Assembly: GCA_949316235.1 (NCBI GenBank)
Contig: OX438743.1
Location: 43,555,440 to 43,619,439, forward strand
DNA length: 64,000 nt
Source: Oegoconia quadripuncta
Lineage: Eukaryota; Arthropoda; Insecta; Lepidoptera; Autostichidae
Reading direction: 5' to 3'
The notes under the pieces were generated by a model. The model was not told the origin of the DNA. It saw only the letters and a list, made by a program, of their open reading frames with translations, and ran no database searches. Both the position numbers and the translations under genes were made by a program. Below, piece by piece: positions 11,137 to 25,100 of this stretch (its first letter is position 1; each line of letters opens with the position of its first letter).

Positions 11137-11269
11137 GAAGGTGTTAACATAATAAAATAATTATAACCGAACGTAGAACCTCCTCCTTTTTTGATTAAAG
11201 TCGGTTAAAAAGTAAACAACTTATAAATAACATTAGTTTGTATCGCTAATCTAGGAATTATGTAACATA

Positions 11270-11420
11270 TAGGTACATTATACATGTGGTTGTTATCCCA
11301 AATAAAATAAATATAAAATGACTCGGGAATAACTGTTTGTATTCATCACATCGAACCTGCTACCGTCAGTTTCGGAGACAGAGTCACAAGCTATCGGTCG
11401 TCCACCGTGTTATGTGCCGC
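11270..11420 (-). repeat. SINE family C copy, diverged
   Basis: On the minus strand, a diverged head and 'GATGAATACAAACAG' body followed by the 'TTCCCGAGTCAT' segment seen in the other family C copies. Confidence 0.45.
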
Positions 11421-11940
11421 ATGCTTTAACACCATTACAATTCAATGTTTTTTTCTGTATTCTGTGTGTATAAATAATAAAGTTAGTTTGATATAATCTT
11501 ACCTCCTGCGTACAGTGGGACCCAGGGCCGACTTCAGGCACACCGAGGGGGCGGGACCCAGCCGAGACACCTCTCACATGAGCAGTCTCACTTCGAATAG
11601 TAGTTATTATTTCATTTATTGAACGTCATTCTCTTGACTGTAGTTTGGAGTCAGTCGACAGGTTTTAGGTATTTGTTCTTTATTTCGATGAATTTTAGCT
11701 TTTTTTAACAACTGGATACGCGTTTGACCACCATCTCACCTGGTGGAAAGTGTGATCGAAGATGAAGCACACGATCTCAGGTTATACTTCTCGTAGGTCA
11801 TAGGATATTTTTTATCCCGATAAAGTGTGTAGTTCTAAAGAATAACTAATTAAACATCTAAACTAAGTATTCCACGCGAACCAAGCCGCAGGCCATGAGA
11901 CACAATAAGAATTATATATTTATGTTAACAAACGATAATT

Positions 11941-12255
11941 TTACCGTAAGGAAAAAATAAGGCATATTACGTAAGTGAAATGGAACGGTATTGGCATTGG
12001 TAGTTTTTGTTTTCAAACACACACTCGCCAGCCGGCCCATAGATTGAAATGCGACGGGCGGGCTTCGTAGCGTTTCTCATATTTTGTCCAAATTTTCTTT
12101 ACTTATTTAATTTAATGATGTAATTATGTGGAATATGCTCCAAACGCGACCGTCAAATGATAGAATTAATGATGTATTCGATAATGGTATTGAAAAAAAA
12201 AACCTATTTCACTTACCTTATTATGCCCTATTTTTTGCTTCAACTTAAAAAATCT
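11941..12255. mobile_element. MITE, family with about 65-bp TIRs (copy 1)
   Basis: The left end has GTAAGGAAAAAATAAGGCAT and TAAGTGAAATGGAAC; the right end, read on the other strand, has AAAAAATAGGGCATAATAAG and GTAAGTGAAATAGG. The inside contains a TTTAATTTAATGATGTAATT segment found in inverted orientation in the copy at 25838-26357. Non-coding. Confidence 0.7.
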
Positions 12256-12633
12256 TATCCGGTATAGCTATATGTTCGCCCATAAATTGAGGTCCGCATA
12301 AGAACAAGACCAAAAGTATTAGTGGTATGTTTTATATGTATACGTCGTCGGTGAAATGAAACAAATTAAAAAAAAAAAACATAATTACACCAGAAGGGGC
12401 GCTGAAAGCTATGGCAGCACGTGCTAATGCGCCTCTTGTCCAGCCCATGCCGCTCTTAGACATTTATACTACATTATACTTTTAAATGCCATAATATAAT
12501 TAAAACCCTTGGAGCGTAACTTATTAACTTATTCTTGTATTTTATACCATGAATTTCTAGAAATAATTTCGGTCCAGTGTAGGTTTAAGTTTAGTCGTAG
12601 CATCCGACCGACTGGCGAGGGTCGTGTGTAACG
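12256..12633. other. Upstream flank and 5' UTR of the CRAL-TRIO gene
   Basis: Mostly AT-rich. The last 40 bases become GC-rich (CCGACCGACTGGCGAGGGTC), as expected for a 5' UTR next to the ATG at 12634. No core promoter element I could defend. Confidence 0.4.
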
Positions 12634-15600
12634 ATGGAGCGTCTCGAGGATACCAGTGTGCTGCGCTTCAACCCGGACACGCTGAGAGCCGTGAGGGCCG
12701 AGTTCGGCCTGGAGAGGCCGGGGGAGATGGACAAGGCTGTGGAGACCCTCGTGGACTGGCTCCACAAACAACATCACTTCAATAAGAAAGACTTCTGTAA
12801 GTTTCTCCTCTATCGACTTCTAGGTACGGGAGTTGGTTACATACCTAGTCTTGCCGTAAATATTGTTACAAAGAAATTATCGTTTTTTCTGTTACATAAA
12901 ATATTTATTACAATAATTTGTGTTATATTACAAATAAATATAGCAGCATTTACAAAATGTAATTATAGAAAATGGCCCCGTTGGCTTTGATACGATCCCA
13001 TATACGTTGAGGGCCACTCATCGATAGAAACACTCACTTTCTACACAGAAAGATTAGGCGAAAATTTGCCACTTGAATATTATCATGACAATTAGAGCGT
13101 ACTATACCTCTATAAGTGACCATAAATCATAATAGAATGGATTAAGATCAAGTCTAGATCGGTCTACGAGTACTTATGACCAATCTTAGGCTCTAATGAA
13201 GTCAGAAACGTTCCTTTTCAGCCTAATGCTTTATGACATATTGCTGAGTTTTGCTGCTAGAACCTCACCGTTGCTGATAGAACTGTTTTGTGTTGGAACA
13301 TAGTATTGTTAAGAGGCTTAACAACTTTCTCAAGAATTATCGTATTATTTTTATAATTATCGTATTCGACAAACTTGGGCCGAAGTTTTAATAAGTACTT
13401 TTTCACAAAAATACGGTTCAGTTACTCTTCGATAGCAAATAGTCGGTAGGGATATCCTTTACACTTCCTAAAATCTTAAAGGCTGTAATTTATTGCACAT
13501 GGATAGAGTACATAACTATTTGTTCATGCAGGAACAATAATTAAATTATACGCCAAATTTAGTATATATTGCGGTTTAATGAAACGTTATAATTTTACAA
13601 TAATTATTTGCATCTAACTACAATGCGAGACGGGCGCGGAGTGAGTGCATTGCCGGTGTCCCTCGTCCCCCGCTTCGTCTGTCCTCTCGTGTGTGGCTCA
13701 CGATCGCAAAGAGACGCCTTAACACTATTACTATTCAATTCAAATTACCACTGTGAATTTCATTGCTTATATAGGTAGTAGGAAATCTTTGTAAAAAATA
13801 TTACAGCAGGTAGCTACCTATAAGGATGATTTCGAAATTTAATGTTATAATTCAAACTCAATTATTATTGAAATAGGTAAATAAAAATGACAAGTTGAGA
13901 TTAGATTAAAACATGTAGGTACATAGTAATTGAATATTTACCATGAATTACATTCAGTCTTTGTGTATACACAAGTTATTCATATATTATTCAACACATA
14001 GAGTCAACAATAGTATATATAAAGCCAAATAGTAACAGAATGCAACAAATCAAGTGCAAATTTAAAATAAGTGCTATTTCCCACTCAGAAGCAACCAGAG
14101 ACAATCATGCAGATTTATCATCTGCATGATTGTCTCTGGTTGCTTCAAGAAATCTTTAATGGATTAATATATTTTGCTATTAAATATTTATACAATGAAC
14201 TCTTGAATGTACTTAGATCACGAAATTCTCGAATGAATTTAGGTATCTTAGGTAGGTAGGTAGATTGTATGTTATTGGTGCCATTGCAATTGCAATGCAA
14301 TTTCTAAAAAGTGTAGTTTTACAGTATACTAAACACAACTGTTCACTTCAGTAACTATTTCCAAAAAAAAACGATTAATAAGTTCTTTATATTTATGAAA
14401 CATTTCACCGAGGGCAGTAATCATGACTCAATAAACTATTTTTAGAAAATATAAAGTAGCTATTGATTAATTAAAAAAAAATGTTTTAGGAGATCTTAGC
14501 ATCTTCCACAACGCAATGAATTTCACATCGGTAACTATAATTTAATATTGTAGGTTTTATAACTAAATACCTATACTATACCTAAAGCAAGTTACAGAAT
14601 GGTTAAACAATTATACAATTGCTTATTATACAAGTCCCAAGTGATCTTTTAACACACGCGACATAGTTCCGGGTGTTAGATTAATTTTTCTAGCTAAAAT
14701 TTGACGGAATTTCAATCGGTTATAATAATTTAATAATTTACCATATAGACTACAATATTAAACCGATCAATTCTAATGAAATCAGCCGTTTCTTTGACCA
14801 ATCGTTCATCGGTCGGTTAAGTGAATAGTTTTTTTTCGACCAAACGTTACCATAGAATTATATTACAAATTACAACCAGATATTTAAATGAAACACGCGC
14901 ATGTAACGAAAATAGTTATTAGTCTTTGCAAGAGGAAATGCAATCTGTGGAACTACAAATGCCCCGCAGGTTGCCCCGCTATGACAAGTTGTCACTGTAA
15001 CACCTCATCAAAAACATTTCATGTAATAATTTAGCCAAGACTCGCGACTCTACCTTAAAAACGATCTGAGAACTAAATTGTAAAACCGAGTCAGGCAAAT
15101 TTTTATTTGAATATTTAGATATTGTTAAACTTACGTGTCTTCTTCTCTTCTAAGTATAGTCAAGCCCGTTACCAACTTGACTAACACTTATCTCAAAGTG
15201 TTCATGTCGCCAACCCGGTAGGTGCTATTCTTTTTACGTGCAGAAACCACACGGCACTCTTACGTCATCATCACATCAAACACAGGACGTCCTCAGCTGA
15301 ATATTGAAGATTTCCAGAGCGACTAAAACACCAAGGACTTCCCGCGCCCTTCATCAGGTCGTCCGTCCACTATGTAAACGGACGTCCTACGCTGCGCTCG
15401 TCGGTGCGTGGTCTCTACCCAAGAACCTTATTGCCCCACCGGCCATCAGTTCTTCGAGCTATGTGCCCTGCCCACTGCCACTCCAACTTACTAATCCGCT
15501 GGGCTATGTCGGGTACACTTTATTTCACTTCATCTATAAATATATTTGTCAGTCTTGGTAATCACGAACTACCTGTTACCTGTGACAGCCCCAAAAAGGA

Positions 15601-18600
15601 GGACAATGTTTTTCGTGTGTATGTACGAGTAAGTATGTATGTACGAGTAAGTATGTACGAGTAAGTATGTATGTACGAGTAAGTATGTATGTACGAGTAA
15701 GTATGTATGTACGAGTAAGTATGTATGTACGAGTAAGTATGTACGAGTAAGTATGTATGTACGAGTAAGTATGTATGTACGAGTAAGTATGTATGTACGA
15801 GTAAGTATGTATGTACGAGTAAGTATGTATGTACGAGTAAGTATGTATGTACGAGTAAGTATGTGTGTACGAGTAAGTATGTATGTACGAGTAAGTATGT
15901 ATGTACGAGTAAGTATGTGTGTACGAGTAAGTATGTATGTACGAGTAAGTATGTATGTACGAGTAAGTATGTACGAGTAAGTATGTATGTACGAGTAAGT
16001 ATGTATGTACGAGTAAGTATGTATGTACGAGTAAGTATGTATGTACGAGTAAGTATGTGTGTACGAGTAAGTATGTATGTACGAGTAAGTATGTATGTAC
16101 GAGTAAGTATGTGTGTACGAGTAAGTATGTATGTACGAGTAAGTATGTATGTACGAGTAAGTATGTGTGTACGAGTAAGTATGTATGTACGAGTAAGTAT
16201 GTATGTACGAGTAAGTATGTATGTACGAGTAAGTATGTATGTACGAGTAAGTATGTATGTACGAGTAAGTATGTGTGTACGAGTAAGTATGTATGTACGA
16301 GTAAGTATGTATGTACGAGTAAGTATGTGTGTACGAGTAAGTATGTATGTACGAGTAAGTATGTATGTACGAGTAAGTATGTATGTACGAGTAAGTATGT
16401 ATGTAGATTTCTATGTAACCTTTGTAGCCTACACGGCTGGACCGATTTTGAAGCGCAAGGTGTCGTTCGATTGGTCTTCGTCATCGATACATTCGTCTTG
16501 GTCCGTAGAGTGTCACAGGATACATTTACTTAAATAGTTATTACCTTGTAATTTATGTTTTAAAGTACGATTCAAACTATTCATAGAGCTAGTAACAAAG
16601 ATTTAGGTATGGACCTGAAGAGTGCACAGAGTTGCTAGAGAGACAGACACAGCGTAGCACAGAGTATTTAATAGATACCGCACAACCTACCTATTTCAAA
16701 TGTACTGTCCTTATACCCAAAGGTTGCCTGGAAGAGATCGCTTTTAGTGATAAGATCGCCAAATTGTACATTCTATTCTTACCACTTTTCTGAAACTGTA
16801 TTTTCTTTTCTGTTGTGCAATAAAGTGTATGTGTATTGTATTGTATTGTTGCTACGAGAAACAATACGCGCCGTGATACGTGAAAGTGTATACATTATTT
16901 GAAATTTAAGACATGTCACTGTAGTTATTATTATGAAATAAATTACTTGCTGGGCTGTAATGAACATTCTCTATGTCTTAACAGCCAGACGATACCTGGA
17001 GATATCAATAATTATGGCGAAGGGATCTTTGGAGCGAGCGAAGGAGCGCATCGACAGCCTGTGCACCATGAGGACCCTGCTGCCGCAGTACTTCGGCGCC
17101 TTCGACATCAAGAGAGATATGAAAGGGTTTGTTAGCGCAGTGTAAGTAAGTGTGCTCATATAACCAAAGTATAAGTCCTTTAAAAAGTATAATATTTCAT
17201 TTTTTTTTTATTACGAAATGCGTTACGCATACCGCTTGCCTGGGGGACGGCGAGACGGTTATGTGGGACTCCCCTCTCTATCGGGAGGTATACCCACTAA
17301 AATACCATGGCGACCTTTCTCGGCAATAGGGAGGACCTGGGAACGCATAAGCGGCTTCAGGTCCCCTCTTGCCCTACCCCCCCTCACAAGGGGATATGGA
17401 CCCACGCGGACCGCCGATTCAGACATCGTCCCGTCGATCGTCCCTGTCGGAATCCAAGCTGGCGGTCTGACAGACCGGGACCCACTCGCGAGAGGTGCCC
17501 GCTGATACGAGCGGAGATAACTCTCTCGAAGAGTTTCCCCGTCTCGTTCAGCAGGCATATCGATCGGAACGCAGAGGGATTGTCTGCGGTCTTTCGCTCC
17601 TTCTTCAGAAGCACCAGTCTCGATTCCTTCCAGCAGAGGGGGAACACACCGTCACGGAGGCAACTAGTGAATAGCTGCCTCATTCGGTTCCCCAGGAAAT
17701 ATTTCATTGCTTAGTATCTCGTTACTCAGTATTCGTAGAATAATAAATAAATAAATATTTCGGACACTTACACCAATCATCTAATTCCAACCTAAGCAAA
17801 ATATTGTGCTATGGATACTAGATAAGGGATGAACATACATAAATGTTTATGTAAACATCCATGACTTGGGAATAAATGTTCGTATTCATATAGTACAGTA
17901 TATGTATACATAATAGTACAGAAGTAGCATCTGCAATCAATACTATTTCATGTTTATTATCCTTTACATAAATGTACATAAGTAATTAAATTAAATTTTA
18001 AAACTCTATGGTACATGGCCCGCATGGGAACCGAACCCGGACTACCCAAATTGGGAGATCGCGTCTTAACCGCTGAGCTACCGACGCTCTAGTCTGAATA
18101 GTCGGCGAATATTCGGTACCACATTAATTATCACTTTAGCGAGCCTACTTGGTAACGCTTGCCGACCACGGAGCGACGACATTATAAATATTTCAATGTT
18201 GCTAATCCCAGTGTTTTTTTTCTTTTGTTTTATGCACAACTGGTAAAAGCAGGTCATGACCGTAACTACGGAAAGCATGTATCGAGTGACTGTATTCACT
18301 GGTTTTGGTCAAAGCTATCAAGCCAATGCATAAAACGGCTTGTCGGACGAACCACCTACCTACATACACATGTGTGTTATATATATTATATGTCTATTAT
18401 GAAGCAATGATGTTTTTTTTTATGCACAACAGGTTGGTACTTGACCTCAATCACACCTGATGTTAAGTGAGATGAGGTCGAAGGTGGAAGTGTACTGACC
18501 CGGAAACCCCAACATATTTGGGGGACTGGCTATCTTATCTTTGACAACCGGAACACAACAATGCATAGATACACATAATAGATAAGATGGTGGTAGTTAG

Positions 18601-19116
18601 CCAGGCGGACATTTAAAATGCCCTATCACCTGTTTTGAAATTTTATTTTATAATTGTATTTGTTAATACTTGTGGATTGTATAGAGTAATATGAATTGAA
18701 TTTCTTATGTTATTTCAGAAAGGTGGGATTTCTACCGCGACTTACAAAAAATCATGAAAGAGTTTTCATGGCGAAGATTGCTGGAAATAAGTTTGAATCG
18801 AATTTTGTTTCAGATGATACGAAGTTTGTGACTATGGTTAGTACCTATCACGTCTTCAGTCGTTCTTGTTTCATATACGAGTACTACTTATATGTCAGAG
18901 TCATTCACTAAATACATTAAACTATTTTAACTTAATATGAATAACTGTATTAGTACCTAGTACGCTAGCGCTATTGCCCCGCTGAATGCGTAAGCTCAAC
19001 TGCTGAGCAAAGTAGGTATATGCCTCACGGAAGCGAGTTGGACGGCGTATTTTTTCTATAAGATATAGGTATTTTTAATTGTGTTTTATAAATTTGTTGT
19101 TTCAATAAGTACCAAT

Positions 19117-19148
<32 letters not shown>

Positions 19149-22100
19149 CTGTATTAGTTGTGTGTGTATTTGTGTGGGTGAATGACATACACTAGATTAT
19201 GTTCCTGCCACTAAGCCTTACGCTTGTTTATGTTTCAGATTGGTTTGAACGTTAAAATATTTAGTAAGCATTAATAAGCGTACTGATTGTTAACATTAGT
19301 GATTGAATATGGGATTTAATATATATTAACGATACGTCAACTATTTCATACATTTCGGTGGGAGAAGTATAATTTGAAATAAAAGGTACTGTCGCAGAAA
19401 TCATGCAAGTAGTTGGTGTGAACCTTGTATGGATTCTCTCTCCTGCCGATAGTTGTGGAAATGGTGGGAGAACTGCCCCAGGAGACAGACATGCATGGCT
19501 TCAACTCTTGGGTCTAGTGTCTGAGGCATGCCCCAGGAGACAGACATGCATGGCTTCAACTCTTGGGCCTTGTGTGTAAGACATGCCCCAGGAGACAGAT
19601 ACGCATGGCTTCAACTCCTGTGTCCGTAGGAAGTTGGGTGTGAGATACAACAGTTTGGGATTTTAACGAAAGTTTCTTGTATTTTAGTATTAAAGGCATT
19701 AATCCTCGTGCTCACTCCTAGTATAATATTTAGTTACTTTTTTATTTTTCATGTAAAAAAACTTCTTATGTCTGTTACAGATGGGCGAGTACCTCAAACT
19801 ACATGACTATCCTCATCGTCTAATTCTAGTGTACGACTTCTCTGAGCTGGACGTGGGCGCGCTGGTACAAAAACTTAATTTATTGGAAATGCATCATGAA
19901 GACACAATATTAATGGTAAATAAATAACAACGACTTTGACCAGTCCAGCGGTAGCAGGACGTCACAGACCGATATCAAAGTTATGTATCGCCTCGGACCT
20001 TACCTAGTCTAAGTTCCAATAAGCTACAGTGTCACGGGATAATGTTCTGTCACTTTTTACTCAGTCTGTCCTGACAATTACTCAGACGAACGAGTACCAC
20101 ATAATATAAAATGAAATATGAAAAAAAAGCCTAATCATACGAGATTTGCGGTTTATGGAACATGAAAAAAAAATTAAATCTGTATTGTGAGGTATAATTT
20201 AAAAATTTGTAAAAACACATCTGCTCAGCCAAAAAATAAAAAATATATATGAGTTATTATTTACGTAGGTACTTCACTCGGTGTGCATAAAAACAAATAT
20301 CTCAAAGGAAACAGTGCTCAATATTATCAGAGGTCAAATAGTATGTGATAAGGATCTTGGTTTTTTTTTAAATCACGAAAATGTTAAAACATATTTTTAT
20401 TTATTTAAATTATTTATTTACATTGTAAGTAGCTGATTGTCGCCGAGTTTATAATCTCTATACTAAGCTCCGTGCGCGCGACGAGCGCGTCGTGTCAAAT
20501 TCAAATTATTTATTTTGCCAGAATATAGGTACACAATGGTGTTTTCGTATATTACATTACAATAAGGCCCATTACATTCTGCCTTTTGAGCATGCAAAAT
20601 TTAACGAATTATATCTAATTATAACTACCTATTATTAATTAATAATACACTTTAAATTACCCAACTTGCAAGGAGTGTTTAAAAATTGTCAACATTACAA
20701 AATTAATCTCGTACGTGTTTGTGTGATGAGTATGAACATTTATTCCCGAGTCATGGATATTTATATCAATATTTATGTGTTTATCATCTAGTAACGTACA
20801 ATATAGTATAGTACAAGCTTTGTTTAGTTTGGGACTAGACGATTGGTGTTAAAAGTAGATTTTTTTTCATACAACTTTTTGATCGGATATTATCCGTATG
20901 CAGGTTAGACCACGAAAGAAGAAAGATGAAGAAAGTCACAAAGAAGTTCGAAATTTATTGCTTAATAGTTGCCGGCATAGTAGTTTACCTCTAATTGGAA
21001 TTTCTGTTACCAAAGACTTAGTAATGAGAAATCTCTGTGTCCAGTGTGCCCAGCACAGCCTCCATTTTGTCGCACTCACGTTTTTTACTTTTAAACTGAA
21101 ATAAGCAGTATGGCGTCATGTCCGGACATGTGTTGTGCATTAGTTGATATCTAATGAATTTGAGGCTTTACGTAGAGTTTGTGCGTAAGTTCCAAGGGCA
21201 AGTGCTGTAGAGCGGTCGGGCGGGGGGCGCGGGGGACGCGGGGGGGCGGGGGCGGCGGGCGGCCACGCGGAACGAGGAGGAACAGATCACTCTGAGTTGC
21301 ATAAAAACCATGGAAATATTTTTTATTTGATAAACATGGAGAACAATGAGTTAAAAAACTAATTAATTATCTAATTATCAATTTTTTAAAGATTCATCGT
21401 TGTTTGCATTAAATTCATTTGAATAAGTAATAAAAATAAATCAGCAAGTCAACACGTTTTAAAATAGTCAGAACCACCAGCCAAGGGCAGGGTTTACACC
21501 AATTATCACTGACACTTTGGGGCACTATATCATAAATGTTTTTCTTTTTTTTTATATAACATTTTATGCTCGTGCTCATATTCTAACCTCTATCCACAAC
21601 TAAAACAAAATAAACTATGTACCTACGCCAAAACTTAAAACATTACAAATAATACAATACTAGATTGTACATTCTATTCTTACCACTTTTCTGAAACTGT
21701 ATTTCCTTATCTGTTGTGCAATAAAGTGTATTTGTATTGTATTGTATTGTATTGCGTTACTTGTAAATTTATTTTTGGAAAATAATAGGAGAATAGTGGG
21801 TATTTATAATCTATTTACAATTTATTATTGTATAATGTTCAACTATGTTTATAGATTCACAACCAACTCATGTAGGTACTTACTTAATCTTAACTATAAC
21901 CTAGAACGATGCCCATTCTGATTACTATCTGTAAAATTAAGGAAAACCTGTTATTCGCTGTACTATTGATATTACAATGCCTGTTAAAGTATACATTATG
22001 TATACTCTAATTCCATGTTGAAACAAAATGTAACGCCGTTGGTTTTCTTATAAATAAATAAAAAAAAAAAAAAAAAAAAAATTGGAGAAAACCAAAGACA

Positions 22101-25100
22101 TCAAAACTCGTTTTCCGCCCCTACAATTATGCAAGGTCGAAAACATGTTCAAGATCGCTATCGTGCGGTAGGGTTCCTAGAATGCGGCCAACATTACCTC
22201 GATGAATGGCAATACTGGTGCGTTGGCCAAGGTAAGCGCCAGCTCTACGATCGCCGGTACATCAATAAGGCAAATGGATAAAGCCCTAACGAGCTTCCGA
22301 TCTTCAGGTCCCCACGAACTCAATGTCTCCACACCAAAGGCGCAAATATGTAACCATCTTCCACAGTAGTCTATTTGTATCGCTTGCAGATATTCACAAT
22401 GGTAGTAGCCGCACCTGGAAGTTGCACTGACAGGTGTCATCCTATACCAACTTCTTTCTAATGTTCATGGAACAATTTGGGGTGGCATGGCGGGACAGGC
22501 GGCCTGCACTGCGCCGACAAGATGAGCCGCAGTGACCTAGCTCCTCCACATTGATACCGCACTCATAGCGATGTCAAGATGAGCCGCAGTGACCTAGCTC
22601 CTCCACATTGATACCGCACTCATAGCGATGTCAAGATGAGCCGCAGTGACCTAGCTCCTCCACATTGATACCGCACTCATAGCGATGTCAAGATGAGCCG
22701 CAGTGACCTAGCTCCTCCACATTGATACCGCACTCATAGCGATGTCAAGATGAGCCGCAGTGACCTAGCTCCTCCACATTGATACCGCACTCATAGCGAT
22801 GTCAAGATGAGCCGCAGTGACCTAGCTCCTCCACATTGATACCGCACTCATAGCGATGTCAAGATGAGCCGCAGTGACGTAGCTCCTCCACATTGATACC
22901 GCACTCATAGCGATGTCAAGATGAGCCGCAGTGACGTAGCTCCTCCACATTGATACCGCACTCATAGCGATGTCAAAGTACTTGGAGCGCGCGGCCCATG
23001 TGGTTGTGCCATGTAGCCAGTACTCGGACTCGCATGTGCTAGCAGCAAGGCGACGAGTACGATCTGTAGGGTTTATAGCCGAATCTACAAGGTCTTTTTG
23101 AAATTTGAATGCAGATTTGTTTGTCCCATGATATTTGTAGAAGCTGATTTACGGACAGGTAGACTTGGACAGCTTGAATTTTGAGCTTCTGCTAAGTTAG
23201 TGATCTCGACGTCACTTTTGGCTTGATGTACATGATAGAAAAGTACAGACACACTTTTAAAAGTAAATCAAATGAAACTATTCGTAATATTAACTTTGTT
23301 TTGATATTTCCAGAGCGGTTATGGAGTTAGAATTAAAGAAATGCACATCATATCGTCGTCGAAGGTAATCAACCTATTGGTGAATATATTCAAAAAAATC
23401 GTCAGCGCAAAGATTGCTGCGAGGATAAGTGTACACCGTACTATAGAGACAGTGTTCGACAGTGTACCCAAGGATATGTTCCCCAAGGACTATGGGGGCG
23501 AAGAACGAAGCCTAAGCGAACTCTCTAGTAAGTTCATCAAGAGCATTTTGTTAACACCTGATGTTAAGTGAACATGAGGTCAAATGTGGAAGCGTGCTCA
23601 CCCGGAACCACAATCTTATTTTGAGGAACTGGCTATCTTATCTATGTATAACAACCGTAACACAACAATGCTGCTAAAATTGCTGTTTGGCGGCAGACTT
23701 AGATAAGATAGCTAGCCAGGCGGACATTTAAAATGCCGAGTACTAAACATGTATCCCGCTGGGAATCGAACCCGCGACCTCCGATTCGTAAACCCTATGT
23801 TATTTAAATTGAGCTGCGGTTTACTTGAACTGACATGAGTTGAGAATGATGGCCTGCTATCTGCGTGCACGGACACATAGGTACAGGAACATAGGTGCCT
23901 GCTGTAACTGACTACAAACATTTTTGACGCGAACAGAAATATTACAATAAATTTTCTCAAAACACTGCTCATTATTTCTTGGTCGATCTTTGTGCATTGT
24001 GTGTGGTCGGTGAGTGAAGCCATCAATATCAAGAAACAATTTGTTGGATGGTTCTATTCGTTAATGCCCATCGGTCATGGGCTACCCACTACTGCGGACA
24101 TCAATCAACATTTATACCAACAATCCTAGCTCGTTGGAGACTGCCAGCTCGGTCACCCGTCGTCTTTCATGTTTTACAAGTTTTTATATTCGTTTGGTGT
24201 TTTTTCGATGTCGTTTTGTGCTGCGGATAATAAATAACTTTAAAAAATTGTGAATTGACTTTCCTGGCCGTGTAGCACCCCTCTACCTCCAGACCATAAC
24301 TAACAAAGGGGTAATTGGCTGATGGTTAGTGGGGCCGTGGTAAATGGTTAATTAGGCTATGGCAGATGATTAATGAAACCATAGCTGATGGTTGAAGATG
24401 TCACAGTAGCGCCTGTAGTATAACATATGCATTCTTATATGTACGTACATACAATATCGGGTTCATAAATGCACATGCAATCCCTTTTCAAACGTTTCAG
24501 ATTTTTATCGAAGATCGATTATTAATGTCATGTAGTACCTTTGACTGCATGAGAATTGTTGTGAAGTGAAAAATATTATCCGACTGTGATGTCTGTGATG
24601 TCTGTGGTGTCTGTGGTGTCTGTGATGTCTGTGGTGTCTGTGGTGTCTGTGGTGTCAGTGATGTCTGTGATGTCTGTGGTGTCTGTGGTGTCTGTGGTGT
24701 CTGTGATGTCTGTGATGTCTGTGATGTCAGTGATGTCTGTGATGTCAGTGATGTCTGTGATGTCTGTGATGTCTCTGGTGTCTGTGATGTCTGTGATGTC
24801 TGTGATGTCTGTGATGTCTGTGATGTCTGTGATGTCAGTGATGTCAGTGATGTCTGTGATGTCAGTGATGTCTGTGATGTGTGTGATGTCTGTGGTGTCT
24901 GTGGTGTCTGTGGTGTCTGTGGTGTCTGTGGTGTCTGTGATGTCTGTGATGTCTGTGGTGTCTGTGGTGTCTGTGGTGTCTGTGATGTCTGTGATGTCTC
25001 TGTGTGACTTCACCGACTTAAGTAAAAAAATAATTATCTCATAGCGTTACCCATTTGGGCGGTTACTTATTGTTTTATAACTATTTGTTCCTTACAGATG

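Noticed and set aside
15618..16405. CRISPR-like array
   Set aside because: No unique spacers; simple 18-bp tandem repeat in a eukaryotic intron.
15576..16537. Long open frames on both strands (up to about 300 codons)
   Set aside because: Entirely produced by an 18-bp tandem repeat; only simple peptide repeats, no start context, and located in an intron.
18011..18090. Possible tRNA gene on the minus strand
   Set aside because: Same SINE family as 3626-3735; no acceptor stem.
20898..21104. 68-codon open frame starting with a basic stretch
   Set aside because: Lies in intron 4 of the CRAL-TRIO gene, has no recognisable domain and no conserved neighbour; probably chance.
22521..22977. CRISPR-like or regulatory array
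   Set aside because: Contiguous 57-bp units without spacers; a minisatellite.
24576..25044. Open frames of about 150 codons on both strands
   Set aside because: By-product of the 9-bp minisatellite in intron 5 of the CRAL-TRIO gene.
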